From Orychophragmus violaceus (Eukaryota; Streptophyta; Magnoliopsida; Brassicales; Brassicaceae), in assembly GCA_030180135.1 (NCBI GenBank), contig CM058230.1, positions 16,989,082 to 17,053,081 on the forward strand: a stretch of 64,000 nt of DNA. Direction: 5' to 3'. Below, piece by piece: positions 22,435-34,487 of the stretch (the stretch's first letter is position 1; each line of letters opens with the position of its first letter). Under the pieces are notes generated by a model. That model was not told the DNA's origin. It ran no database searches and saw nothing but the letters and a program-made list of their open reading frames with translations. Made by a program: the position numbers and the translations under genes.

Positions 22435-24162
22435 AAGTTAATTGCACCTACTATACCTTTTTATGAAGAAATAGCAATCTTGTCTCTTACAAAATCTTAT
22501 TGCAATTGTGTATCTTTTTTGTCTTTTAGTGGTGGTTAATGACCATTTAGCCTTAGTTTTTGTCTTTTAGTTATAGATAGTTAATTCTACAAACCTATCC
22601 ACAATTCACATTCTATCCATCCGATTTTTTTATTTTTCTTAATTATTTTTTTTCTCTTACACTCTCTTTCTTACTTTATTTGTTATTTTTTACCCCTCAT
22701 TTTTTTTAACGATGGATAGGAGGTGATGATTCCGACAATATAGACCGCCAGAATGGAGATCAAATAGGCCGATCTACCGGAATTCAAAAAAAAAAATCGG
22801 ACATAATACGGAATTTGCGAATGGATAGTTTAGAGTAGATGTCCACAACATCCATCCACGTGGATACTTATGATGGACAAGATGCTTAACAAGATGGTTT
22901 AACATATGATGTTGGACGATCACATGAATGATGAATCCAAAAGTATGTTTACCATGGGTAAACGTTTAACATATGATTATTCGTGTACAAGATGCTTAAC
23001 AAGATGGTTTAACATGAATGATGATGGACAAGATGCTTAACAAGATGGTTAACAAGATGCTTACCATGGGTAAACGCTTATGATGGACAATAGTTAACAA
23101 GATGCTTACTATGGGGTAAACGTTTATGATGGACAATCGGTGGTCAAGAGTTAACATTATTTCGATCCGTGGACACATAGCACGGGTCTAATGGACAATA
23201 GGTTGTTAAGATGGTTTAACTTATGATGTAGTAGATATCCACAACATCCATCCACGTGGATACTTATGATGGACAAGATGCTTAACAAGATGGTTTAACA
23301 TATGATGTTGGACGATCACATGAATGATGAATCCAAAAGTATGTTTACCATGGGTAAACATTTAACATATAATTATTCGTGGACAAGATTCTTAACAAGA
23401 TGGTTTAACATGAATGATGATGGACAAGATACTTAACAAGATGGTTAACAAGATGCTTACCATGGGTAAACGCTTATGATGGACAATAGTTAACAAGATG
23501 CTTCTTATGGGGTAAACGTTTATGATGGACAATCGGTGGTCAAGAGTTAACATTATTGCGATCCATGGACACATAGCACGGGTCTAATGTACAATAGTTG
23601 GTTAAGAGTTCACATGATTGTGAATTTGTGGACATAGAGTAGGTGTAGACAACTATCTATTAAAAAATAACATTTTCATTGGCTACTTTCTACCAATGGT
23701 AAGCATCTTGCATGTGATATGATCATTGTAGTATCCACATGGATGTATATTCATTCGCAATTTCCGTAGTATCCACATGGATGGAGCCTCAACTATCAAT
23801 TCACAATTCCCGTATTAAGTCCGTTTTTTTTTTGAATTCCGGTAGATCGACCGGTTCTAACTCCATTCCGGCGGTCTATATGACCGAAAACCTCACCCAT
23901 TGCATGATATCCACCGTTCAAAAAAAGTGGGGTGAAATAAATAGAAAAGTAAGAAAGAGAAGGAAAAAGAAAAGAAAAGAAAAGAACAAACAAAAATAAT
24001 AAACAAAAAAGAGTGGTTTTCGGTGGATAGAAAAGAGTGTAAGGGGTAAAATGGTCTTTATTATGATGGATCCTACAAAAAAGATACATGAATGCAAACT
24101 CTTTTGGAAAGATACCAAATTACAATAAAAAGATAAAAAGATATACTGAGTGCAAGCGACTC
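22435..24162. mobile_element. Non-autonomous Mutator-like element with long inverted ends
   Basis: Perfect 9-bp target duplications TTTAATTGG (22426-22434 and 24163-24171) bracket it; 9 bp is the MULE hallmark. The left end (AAGTTAATTGCACC) and the reverse complement of the right end (GAGTCGCTTGCACT) align, and similarity continues inward for about 390 bp with divergence (for example AATTCCGGTAGATCG on both sides). No transposase frame is present. The centre holds a 396-bp tandem duplication. Confidence 0.82.
22835..23626. repeat. Two tandem 396-bp units inside the MULE
   Basis: Each unit starts GTAGAT.TCCACAACATCC and consists of shorter repeats of GATGGACAAGATGCTTAACA, TTAACAAGATGG and CCATGGGTAAAC. 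Units correspond base for base with an offset of 396. Confidence 0.85.
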
Positions 24163-24347
24163 TTTAATTGGGTTGATGTGGAAGATGTGAAGAGATGAAA
24201 GTGAGCTTAAACTCATTTGATTATTTGATACCAGATTCCCGATTGTGGGATAATGGGTCTCAGTTGGGCCTAAACACCATTTAAGCAACAAATGGCCTAG
24301 TTGATCCAACGTCAAATAGGAAAAGGGATCGCTAACAGAGGAAATTA

Positions 24348-25077
24348 GACCATCTCCAACCCGCATTGTTTTCTACACTAAACTCTATTTTAGAGTAAAT
24401 TTTTCTTCAACCCTACTTTATATTCCATTCTAAAATAGTGTAAACTTATTTCTTACACTATTTTTAGAGTAAACCTATTTCCTACTCTATTTTAGTGTTA
24501 AACTTTTTTTATTTATAAAATAGTTCTTTAACTTTTAAATCTTTTATTTATATCAATAATAAATAATAAGTTTAAAAATTACTTATTATAAAATTATTAT
24601 TAAATTATTAAAATATTGAAATACAAAAATACCAAAACTTGAAATAAACAACATGAAAAGTACTCAAATTTAAGATAAACAACACAAATAAATATAACAC
24701 ACCAAAAATTATAACTTAAAAATCCGGTAAGCCGGATCGCTAAAGTATTGTCTGAATGAAGTAGATGGAGGATATCCTTGTTGATTTCGTTGTTGATCAC
24801 TCCGCTTTTGTAAAATCCATGTCTGATCGGGTTGAATATATGCACGAATATTGGATCTTATATGGAATTTATAAAAAATTGCAAAGAATAAATAAATGGA
24901 GTTGACTTGTAAACTTTATAAATAAAAAGTATTAGTAATAAACAAAAAGATAGAATATATATAGAATATTCCATTTTTAGAGTAGAAAATAGAGTTGTAC
25001 ATTGGAGAGAAATCCAACTCTATTTTAGTGTCACTCTATTTTAGTGTGAAATATAGTGTTTTACGTTGGAGATGGTC
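24348..25077. mobile_element. MITE 1, 730 bp, TIR GACCATCTCCAAC, TSD TTA
   Basis: The left end GACCATCTCCAAC and the right end GTTGGAGATGGTC are inverted, and TTA flanks both (24345-24347, 25078-25080). The 3-bp TTA duplication and short TIR fit a PIF/Harbinger (Tourist-like) MITE. The interior is AT-rich with CTATTTTAGAGT repeats. No coding capacity. Confidence 0.75.
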
Positions 25078-25080
25078 TTA

Positions 25081-25665
25081 AAGCATCTCCAACCCACAAT
25101 ATTTTTCACACTATACTCTATTTTAGAGTAATTTCTTCTCCAACCTTATTCTATATCTCACACTAAATAGTGTAAACCAAATTTTTACACTATTTTTAGA
25201 GTAAACCTATTTCCTATTCTATTTTTGTATTAAACTTTTGTATTTATAAAATGGTCCTTTAACTTTTTTTATTTTTTATTTATATATGTAATAAATAATA
25301 AATTTACTAATTATTTATTATAAAATCATTATAACATTATTAAAAATGCTGAAATACAAAAAAATACCAAAAACTCAAAATAAACAACATGAAAATACTA
25401 AAATTTAAGATAAACAAGACACAAATGTAACACACCAAAGACTATAACTCAAGAATTCTGGAAAATTTTACAAAGAATAAAATAAGTGGAGTTGAATTGT
25501 AAATTTTATAAATAAAAAGTATTAGTAGTAAATAAAAAATAGAATATACTTAGAATATTTCATTTTAGAGTGGAAAATAGAGTTGTACATCGAAGAGAAA
25601 TCAAATGCTATTTTAGTGTCACTCTATTTTAGTGTGAAATCTAATGTTTTACATTGGAGATGGTC
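25081..25665. mobile_element. MITE 2, same family, direct orientation, adjacent
   Basis: It starts AAGCATCTCCAACCC and ends TTGGAGATGGT, and parallels MITE 1 through the interior. It lies immediately after MITE 1's target duplication. Confidence 0.65.
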
Positions 25666-25805
25666 TCCAATGTACAACTCTACTTTCCATTCTAAAATGG
25701 ATTATTCTAAATATATTCTATTTTTTATTTACTAATAATACTTTTTATTTATAAAATTTACAATTCAACCCCACTTATTTTATTCTTTGCAAAAATTTCT
25801 AGAAT
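25663..25805. mobile_element. MITE 3 fragment, inverted and truncated
   Basis: GGTCTCCAATGTACAACTC to GCAAAAATTTCTAGAATTAT is the reverse complement of the right part of MITE 2, joined end to end with it. Confidence 0.6.
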
Positions 25806-26599
25806 TATAATCTTACAACTTATACATTATAAAATTATTTAAATTAAACAATTAAACATTTATTAAATAAAAAACAACATTACATAATATCAAATAATAA
25901 AACATAATAGATTTTGGTTTAAATATCACATTACTATATTTTTTCCATAAATGATTGATTAACGCATTTCGAAGTGAAAAATGAGTTTCTTTATCTTTGA
26001 TTTCTCTAAATCGACCAAAAAACACTTGGAACCGGATATTACACCGATATATATTGTTGACGTATGACTATTTACGTGATTCGAGCACCAGAAGATAAAC
26101 TATATGTTTAATTAGCATTCTCCATTCGGAATTGTTGGTATTTTTTTGTCGAGTTTACGAGAGAAAAATAAAACTTTACATACACTTAAATTTTTTTTTA
26201 TATCTGGTAGGAGTTTAGTTTCCTGAATCCTGATCTTTACATACAAATAAATCAGAGTTTCAGTCAATGAAAATGGATTAAAGAATGTTGGAAGTAAAGT
26301 TGCGATACACAGTATTTTGTGTTGTTAATTTATTAAATTTACCTTTTTACTGTTTAACCAGCTTACCAAACTTAAACCAATAGAAAGAAATTTGGAAACT
26401 AGTTTTATATATGGAGAAATTTTCTATCATACAAGATAAAGAGGCCAAAATAGCTAAACAAAATGCAACTCCAAAAACGAAAAATGTAAAAGAAACTGAT
26501 ATGAGCATACAACTCAATTAAGCAACTAAGAACGCTATTAGTGCTAAAACATGAATACACAAAACCTTTTTCAAAAAAAAAAAAAAACATGAATACACT
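25806..26599. other. AT-rich spacer, no feature recognised
   Basis: Roughly 800 bp of AT-rich DNA with poly-A runs near 26574 and no ORF, repeat or RNA gene I can support. Confidence 0.5.
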
Positions 26600-27381
26600 A
26601 TGAGCCAAAATTGGTGGCTATATTGATCTTAGCCACGGATAGACACGAAATTATTTCGTGGCTATGGGTTCGTGGATATCAAAAATTCGTGGCAATTCAT
26701 GGAAAGCTTTCCATGAATTAGCCACGAATATTTTCGTGGCTATTTGCCACGACATAGCCACGAAACACTTCGTGACTATGTTTCCACGAATAGCCACGAC
26801 TAATTTCGTGGCAGTGGCCACGAAATAGCCACGAATGGTTTTGTGGTTATTAGCCAAGAATTTCCACAAACGTTTCGCGACTATCGTAGCTACGAATAAC
26901 CATGAATTGGTTCGTGGCAGTGGCCACGAAATAGCTCGAAATGTTTTGTAGTTATTAGCCACGAATTTCTATAAACCTTTCGTGGCTATCGTAGCTACGA
27001 ATAGCCACAAATAGATTTGTGGCTATGGCCATGATATATCCACGAAAGGATTTGTGGCTATTAGCCACGAATTTCTACAAACCGTTAGCTACAAAACTTT
27101 TCGTGGCTACTATAGCTACGAATAGCCACAAATCCATCTGTGGCTATATCACTAATTATCCACGAAAGAGATGTGTCTATTCGTGGCTATGATAATTGCA
27201 TAGCCACGAAATTGTTCCACTAATTACTATTATAATTCGAATTATATAATACATTAAATCCTAAATGAAAACATATTAATACAAAACAATATACTTTTTA
27301 CAATGAAAATTTTATTATATAAAAAAAGAGTTAACAATACAACCCATATTATGATTAAAAAAAAAGAAGTATCCCAGTAGT
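26600..27381. mobile_element. CACTA terminal region with dense GCCACGAA subterminal repeats
   Basis: About 600 bp are packed with GCCACGAA and its inverse TTCGTGGC at roughly 20-35-bp spacing. The right end is CAGTAGTG (27374-27381), the inverse of a CACTACTG terminus, followed by TAA. Subterminal repeats of this kind are the TNPA-type binding arrays of CACTA elements. The left end is unclear; CACTATGAGCC near 26612 is only a weak match. The 103-codon minus ORF across it is a by-product of the repeats. Confidence 0.6.
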
Positions 27382-27447
27382 GTAATATGGGTTGTATTGT
27401 AAACTCTTTTTTTATATAATCAAATTTTCATTGTAAAAAGTATATTG
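27286..27447. repeat. Inverted repeat centred on a CACTA terminus
   Basis: CAATATACTTTTTACAATG... (27286-27352) is repeated in inverse orientation at 27382-27447, with a CACTA terminus (27368-27381) between the arms and another (27453-27466) just outside. Confidence 0.75.
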
Positions 27448-27516
27448 TTTTACACTACTGGGATACATACACATAATCAACAACAAAAACAAAAAGAAAC
27501 TAAATGTTCAGAGAGT

Positions 27517-28508
27517 TCATTCATTAGTAAAAGATAGTGAATGTGGAGTGGGATTAGCTTGCTTTATTGGAGAGTTGTTGTTGTTGGCTGCTGGAGTGAC
27601 ATTGTTGTTGGCTGAGGAGACAATGTTGTTGTTATGCTGAGAAGCCTTTGATCGTCGGCTAGGAGCTGAAGCTGCAATCTCACGACGGGCAATGGGTTGA
27701 TAGGTCACTGGATCCATGCCGTTCAACGTTAGCAGAGCCGCCACTGCGGCTTTCAACCCAACAATGTCATCCTGCATACTCGGAAGAGCCGCCATTCCAG
27801 TGTTCTAAAAATCGGTCTAGGCGGCCGCCTAGGCGGGGCCTAGGCGCTAGGCGGTCCTTGACCTTGGCGATTTCTTCCTAGGCGTTCGAATTAGGCGTTT
27901 ATGTTATTAAGCGGATTTAAACGGTCCTAGGCGGTCCTAGGCGGGTCTAGGCGGGTCTAGGCGGTCCTAGGCGGCTACACACAATCTTTAACCAATTATC
28001 ATTTGATTTTTAATTTTCATGTTTGTTTCGGTATAATTTTAAAAATTTATTACATATAACTAAATTTATAAGTTCTTACTTCATAAATTAATGGTTATCA
28101 ATAAAAAATATTGTAAATTTAACAGATTTGATAGTAAATGTCGTGTGCTGATAAATTTAGCTAATATTCTTTTTGTTATTTCGATGTACTTTGAGTTTTA
28201 ATCTATTTTTTAGACTAAGAATATGTGAATTATATGACATATATTATATAATATATCTAATATATATCGTTTTCTTTTATAAATACATATAACGCCTAGG
28301 CGCCGACTAGGCCCCGACTAGGCGTTCAACCCAACAATGTCATCCTGCATACTCGGAAGAGCCGCCATTCCTTCTTTCAGCAAGCTTATATCCCCCTGCA
28401 TAGTACTCACAAGCGACTATGATTCAGCATGCCTAAGGAGTGCAGCAGCATTCTCCTTTGAAGATACTTGAAGAAAGTGGATTGACCCGAGCCCATATAC
28501 ACGACCCT
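27517..28508 (-). pseudogene. C-terminal exon of CACTA ORF2-like protein, disrupted
   Basis: Minus-strand segments 28508-28372 and 27798-27517 read as the same protein end found at 62464-62874 (GMAALPSMQDDI, SRRS, repeated NNN tracts). Here it has a TAG after RHAES, where the other copy has CAG, and an insertion of about 525 bp at 27799. The protein belongs with plant CACTA ORF2 (Transposase_24-like) products; function here is lost. Confidence 0.65.
27798..28324. mobile_element. hAT-like MITE (CAGTGTTCTAAAAATCGG terminus), 3'-truncated
   Basis: The left end CAGTGTTCTAAAAATCGG with CTAGGCGGCCGCCTAGGCGG palindromes, an AT-rich centre and a right side GCGCCGACTAGGCCCCGA resemble a common crucifer hAT-type MITE, but the inverted right terminus is missing. 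A 47-bp exact repeat of host sequence (27752-27798 and 28325-28371) flanks it; the related copy at about 62655-62701 has that sequence once. Confidence 0.65.
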
Positions 28509-28734
28509 TCTTGTTTTTTTGCGGTCTGCAAAAAAAATAACAAACAGTGTACATAAAGTGACAAACCAAACAATAACCAAACAAAATCAGAAGCCATTAA
28601 AAAAAAACTCAGACTTAACAGACTCAGACTTAGCAGAGTCAGACTTAGCAGACATACTATATACTCAGAACCAATTAACAAACTCATACTTAGCAGACAC
28701 ATACTCAGACTTAGCAAAGTCTGACTTAGCACAC

Positions 28735-30267
28735 TGATAACTAGGATTTTATATCCTTTGGAGGTATCAATTCCTCCTTACTTATCGTGTAGCAAGAATT
28801 ATCGAACCACTTTTGGGATATAAATTGACCAATATGAATACACTATACCTTAAAAGTCAAGTAGATCAATTCAAGATGCTATCCTAATTTTCTAAAGCAA
28901 CTAAGATCAAGCAAACAAGCAATGACTATTCAACTAGTGATCAAAAGAAAGCTAAACAAGGAAAATAACTAAACAAGAGATAATCAAGATTAAGAGGAAA
29001 GGTCCATAGGTTAAGGTCAAAGGATAGGGATGACTTGGGACAATCTAGAATGCTAAAACACACTTCAATGAAGTTAATCTCCTAGCAAGGAACATAAACA
29101 GTCGACTAATCCAATGTCTTGGTACTAATCATTTTCCCTAACCATAACTCAAGAACAAACTCTCATTTGTGAACTAAGACTAGGAAAGCATTAAGATCAA
29201 GTTCCATTTAGCTAATAATCACTCTAAACATTCATTCTCATTAGCTATAATATGAAAATCCTAACAAATCTAAAACAGACATTTCATCGAACACATGGTG
29301 AGCAAGAAAACCATAACATCATAATCAACCTGATCAAGGCTAATTAAGCATTAAGAACACTAAGATAGAAGAGATTATAGATAGATAAGCCCTAAGCATT
29401 CATCAATCATCCCAAATCACCCTAATCCTACCTAACCCATAAACCTTGAATGAAACTACTCACTAATCATGCTAAGTTCAACAAAATCCATGAGAATAGT
29501 GTTAAACATGATGATAATCAAAAGATTAAAAGAAGAAGAGAAGAAATCAACACAAAATAACTCTTAGATTAACCAAAGATTCAAACTTGTCTTCCAAAAG
29601 GGTTTTGAAACAAAACAAGCTTAAGAGAGAGTAAAATGAGGGTTTTTGGCTTATAAATGAACAGTGTTCGGAACCGGGTCAACCCGGAACAAACCGGGTA
29701 TTGATCCGGTTCAAGCTGGTTTGTGTAGGCTTCATCCGACAGTGATGGTCTAGTGAAGGCGTCCGGTGTTGTAACATCCGACTATGGTCGTCCATTTTTG
29801 GTGGTCCGGTGTGAAACCATCGGATTGGTCATGCCCGGTGTTGTGGTCCGTGGAAGTTACGGCTAAAAGTCGAGTTGATGCTTGGAGAGAATATGGGGTG
29901 AGAAGCATCCGCTGTAGCCGTCCGGTGGAGTGACATCCGACTAACCATGTCCGGTGAAGTGACCCGCTGTAGTGACATCCGACTGAGTGTGTCCGGTGAA
30001 GTGACCCGGTGGAATGTTCACTTGTCCCTTTTAGCTCCTTTTGATCATCCAAGTCCAATGTCATCACTCCTATACTCTAGCAACTCCCATAACCTGTATA
30101 GAGGCAAATAAATACTCCAAAAAGACACAAGAAATGCAAATCTTAACTCTAAACTCACTAAAACTTCTAAATGCATCAAAACTAAGAAACTAACAAGATT
30201 GAACGCAAAATTGAATCAAAACATGAACTCAACATATGCCTAAATGCATGAAAATGTATGAATATCA
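28735..30267 (-). repeat. 3' LTR of element B copy 2 (1533 bp)
   Basis: It matches 43010-44543 end to end with scattered substitutions. On the minus strand it is preceded by the polypurine region at 30268-30281. Confidence 0.92.
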
Positions 30268-30519
30268 ATTCCCGAAAACTTAAACCTTGCTTGTCCACAA
30301 GCAAGCATAAGACATTCAAGAGCAAGTTTGGAAGAAGAGTTTGAAAATGGGGACTCAAAACCACAAAACTCACAACAAGACACAAGGTCTTTCAAAGAAG
30401 TTACAATTTGCTCTAATCATATCATCTAATCATGTACTTCCACATTACCGTCTTTCTCAATCCCTACTCTAACTCCCGAGATCCTATAGAACAGAAGCAA
30501 TCATCAACTCAATTCCTTA
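30268..30519 (-). other. Element B 3' internal end with degenerate polypurine tract
   Basis: On the minus strand GACAAGCAAGGTTTAAG leads to TTTTCGGGAAT and then the LTR. Element C has GGCAAGCAAAGGCTAAGTG followed by TGGGGGAGT at the same place, so the tract here is poor in purines. Confidence 0.65.
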
Positions 30520-30529
30520 CACTACAAGA

Positions 30530-31030
30530 AAACATCAATTTTGCCACTACAATTTGCAACTACAAAAAGAGTGGCAAAATAGAGCGACCGAATAGTAACT
30601 AATTTACAACTAAATACCTACCATAAATATTTAGTCGTCATTTAGTGACAATAATGCAACCAATATATGTTGTGCCAGTTTAGTCGTATTTGTACGACCA
30701 AATTGTGACTGTCTAACAACTAAGTATTTTAATTGCATAATGGTGGCAAAATTAACCACTATTTTGCCACTATAAGATGAAATCGCAAACCTTTAGTCGC
30801 AAAATAGTGACAATATATTGTAGTCACTCTTAAGTGGTAAAACTTGCGACTAAGTAGCCACAAATTGGAATTGTGAAGAAATAGTGGTAATTTAGTGGCA
30901 TTTTACCGTTACAAATTAAATACCACATTTCCCACGTTTTAGTTAGGTATACCTAATTTTTGCCACTAGCGTATTTAGTCACAAAATTAGTCGCTCTATA
31001 GTGGCACATTGGTGGTAAATTAGTGGCAAA
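30530..31030. repeat. 5' subterminal repeat array of CACTA element D
   Basis: Many copies of TTGCCACTA, GTGGCAAA and GCGACTAA in both orientations. In En/Spm such motifs bind the TNPA-type protein. Confidence 0.75.
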
Positions 31031-31036
31031 TATTTC

Positions 31037-31044
31037 TATATATA
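31037..31044 (+). promoter_or_regulatory. Candidate TATA box of element D transposase
   Basis: TATATATA lies about 95 bp upstream of the transposase ATG, just inside the subterminal array, the usual arrangement in CACTA elements. Confidence 0.45.
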
Positions 31045-31138
31045 CCCAGCCACCGTAAATCATTTTGAGAGTGTTAAGACTTATAAAGAACGAAAGGAAA
31101 AAAATTGGAGAGAAAAAAATCATTTTTTTAGTAAAAAA

Positions 31139-34100
31139 ATGGCAGGATATTACAACTACCCTAATTCACGAGCATGGATGTATAATCGAATCGATGTCGA
31201 GACGAGGAATCTTTCGGAAGAGTTTAAAGCCGGGGTTGATCAGTTCATGCAATTTGCAAGTAACCAGCCAATAGCACAGATCAGTCGTGGTAAGTTCTTA
31301 TGCCCTTGTAGTAATTGCAAAAACAATGAGACTTTGCCGGGAAAGAAAATTTGGGCTCATTTGTATAGGAGCGGATTTATGCCGGATTATTATGTTTGGT
31401 ATAAACATGATGAAGAATTTAATATGGATTTAGGCACGAGTGATGCTAATACAAGTCATCATATAAGTGAGAGCCGAGAAGAAGTGGGTAATGTTGTTGA
31501 AGATAGATTTGTAGATATGGTGAATGATGCATTTCGTAACCCGGATAATTTTGATAACTATCACCAAGAAAGTAGTAATCAAAATGTAGATGGATATTGC
31601 CATGATCAGGGGGTAGTTTTTACGACATGTTAGAAGCTGCGAAAATGCCATTATATGATGGTTGTCATGAAGGTCACTCCCAGTTATCTTTAACTTCTGA
31701 ATTCATGAACATTAAGGAGGATCATAATATGAGTGAAAAGTATGTGGATAGGTGTGCTGAATTGTTTACACACTATTTGCCTGAGGCAAACAACACAACT
31801 GGTTCATATTATGAGACATAAAAATTGATGCGGAATTTAGGTCTCCCATTTTACACAATTGATGTGTGTGTTAAAAATTGTATGATCTTCTGGAAAGAAG
31901 ATGAAACGTGGGATGAGTGTCAATTTTGTAATCATCTGAGATATCAGCCTGACGAGGGACGAGTTCGAAGGAACAGAATACCTTATAGTCGAATGTGGTA
32001 TTTACCCATTGCTGATAGACTGAAGAGAATGTATCAGAGCGAGAGGACTGCAGCGTCGATGAGGTGGCATGCAGAGACACAATTGAGGAAGGAGAAATGA
32101 GTCATCCATCTGATGCGGCAGAGTGGAGTAACTTTCAACAACAATATCCTCAGTTTTCCCAAGAGTCTCGTAACGTTTATCTCGGTTTATGCACAGATGG
32201 GTTCAACCCATTTGGTATGTCTAATAACTATTCGTAATTGGTACAAAAGAAAAATTGGTACAAAAGAAGCATATTTTGGGAGTTGCCGTACTGGAAAGAC
32301 CTGAATCTCCGGCATAATTTGGATGTGATGCATGTAGAGAAAATTTTCTTTGACAACATCATGCACACTCTTATGAACGTGAAGGGAAAATCAAAAGACA
32401 CGATAAAGTCAAGATTGGATATCGGAATTTTCTGTAATCGTCCGGAGTTGCATATTGATGATTATGGTAACACTCCTTTTCCTGCATGGCGACTGACTCC
32501 AGAAGCCAGACAAATTTTATTGGAATGTGTCAAAAATGATGTTAAATTCCCTGATGGTTACTCATATGACTTAGCTAGTTGTGTGGATATAAGTGGCGGA
32601 AAGTTTAAAGGCATGAAAAGTCATGATTGCCATGTTTTTATGGAGCGGCTACTTCCATTTATCTTTGAAGAACTATTACCACACAACATTCACCTTGCAT
32701 TATCAGGTACTTAATTATTTATATTTTTTTTTTGCAATATATACATGTAAATATGATTATATCGTTACAATTAATAACCACTTGTGACAATTGTAGGAAT
32801 TAGAATATTTTTTCGTGATTTATGTTCACGAACTTTGCATGAGAGTCGAGTGCAAACTCTGAAAGAGAACATTGTTATGATCTTATGCAACTTGGAGAAA
32901 AAAATTCCACCATCATTTTTTGACGTGATGGAACACTTACCTCTACATCTCCCGTACGAAGCTCAGCTTGGAGGACCAGTGCAATACAGGCGGATGTATC
33001 CGTTTGAAAGATTTTTCAAAAAATTGAAATCCAAGGCGAAGAATAAAAGATATGCAGCAGGGTCGATTGTTGAAGCATATATCAACGACGAGATATCTTA
33101 ATTCTCAGAACACTACTTTCCAGAGCATATACAAACAAAATCAAGGTACGTAAACTCTGTAATTAGCTATGTTCACAATTAATTGTCGAGAGGTGTTATT
33201 ACTAACAAGTGTTCATTCATTAATTTTGTCAGGTCGACAAGATTTTGAGGAAGGTCAAATCCCTGTATATTCTGTCTGTGGAATACCAGATATATTTACT
33301 CAAATAGGTCGTTCGAGTGGAGAAATGACGGAAATATGGATTTCGGAGAATGACTATAAGTGCGCACATGCATATGTGCTACGAAATTGTGAATATTTTC
33401 GGCCACTAGAAAGGTATGGTACTACGAATCCAGATGTTAACGTTGTATATATATATTCACGTTCCAATTAATATTGCTTTGACGCTAAGTTCATGATTAA
33501 ACAGTTTGTACGAGGATGAAATTCGTGCTACAAATCCAGAACTGTCTGACGATGATTTTGCTAACAAATGAGATGAAAGATTTCCTATATGGATTGAAAA
33601 TTACGTACGCATAGATTATCTTATTAAGTATAGCTATTTATATTTTTATCTATAGTTTTACATTTATAACTATTTTATACCTTGTCATTTATTATACAGG
33701 TCAGAAAATGGAAACACACCAGAGCTTTTCCCTCATGGGTTGAAGAGATAGTGTATGGTCCCATAAATAAAGTGAAAACATGACACACCTATTATACAAT
33801 AGGCTATTTGTTTCATACGCGGAAACACGGACACGGACGAAAGACATGTAATTATGGGGTATGTGTTAGAGGAGCTAAGTATTCGGATGATTTTGATGAA
33901 TCTGATTTCTATGGGAACTTAGTTGACATCATGGAGCTTGAGTATTCAGGTTTACTTAACTTGAAGATCACACTTTTTAAATGTGCTTGGTATGATCTTA
34001 CAGTCGGCAAAGGCACTCGGTTAAGAAACGGTGGCCTTGTTGACGTGCGTGCCTCGGGAAAGTATTACAAATACGAACCTTTCATCTTAGGTATGTAATA

Positions 34101-34487
34101 TTACTAGCTTTATAAATTTGAAACTTAAATATATATCTAATTTCTTTATATTGACAATTTCTAGCTTCGCAAGCGGATCAAGTTTGCTATATTCCGTACC
34201 CTTACACAACGAAGCCAAAAAAGAGCTGGCTCAATGTTCTTAAAGTCATTCCAAGATGAAATATTGTAGGGGAATATACAGATAACGAACCGAACTTGCT
34301 GCAACAAGAAAATGATGACGATGTTGTGTTGACTACCATTGAAGATATTGCAGTTAACAATTTGGCGGACGGATTAAACCCAAATGAAGATATCGATTTC
34401 GACGTTGAAGACGCTGAAATAGATGATGAATTTGATTGTAATTCATCATCTTCTGATGATGAACAAACCGATGAATATGATCAGTAA
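31139..34487 (+). pseudogene. TNP2-type CACTA transposase, broken
   Basis: From MAGYYNYPN the first exon holds the transposase-associated zinc domain (FLCPCSNCKN, then HLYRSGFMPDYYVW). The transposase body follows (MLEAAKMPLYDG, YQSERTAASMRWHAE, HNLDVMHVEK), then a DUF4218-like part (GGPVQYRRMYPFERF) and a DUF4216-like part (YGNLVDIMELEYSG). Small introns are visible at 32705-32796, 33145-33231 and about 34092-34164. Lesions seen: a lost G near 31612, an in-frame TAA at 31819, a frameshift near 32090, a gap after NPFGM (about 32220) where the central catalytic portion of the family should be, and TAA at 33099. The element cannot make a working transposase. Family names are from motif recognition. 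Confidence 0.85.

Larger units (their letters stand above)
27453..28734 (-). mobile_element. CACTA fragment (ORF2 end), target of element B copy 2
   Basis: It begins with terminus CACTACTGGGATAC preceded by TTA. On the minus strand it carries the C-terminal exon of an ORF2-like gene and an intron with TTAGCAGACACA-type repeats, as at 62413-63152. It is interrupted by a hAT-like insert and ends where element B copy 2 begins; it resumes at 44544. Confidence 0.75.

Noticed and set aside
22835..23626. CRISPR-like appearance of regularly spaced repeats
   Set aside because: Eukaryotic DNA; units are tandem and internally repetitive inside a MULE, without unique spacers.
23739..24118. ORFs of 66-97 codons in the MULE right arm
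   Set aside because: They arise from the lysine/phenylalanine-coding low-complexity part of the inverted arm and are not in the left arm.
26651..26962. 103-codon minus-strand ORF
   Set aside because: Produced by the GCCACGAA subterminal repeats; the protein is a repeat artefact.
28519..28737. 72-codon ORF with SDLA repeats
   Set aside because: It is an opposite-strand reading of the CTTAGCAGAC intron repeats of the CACTA.
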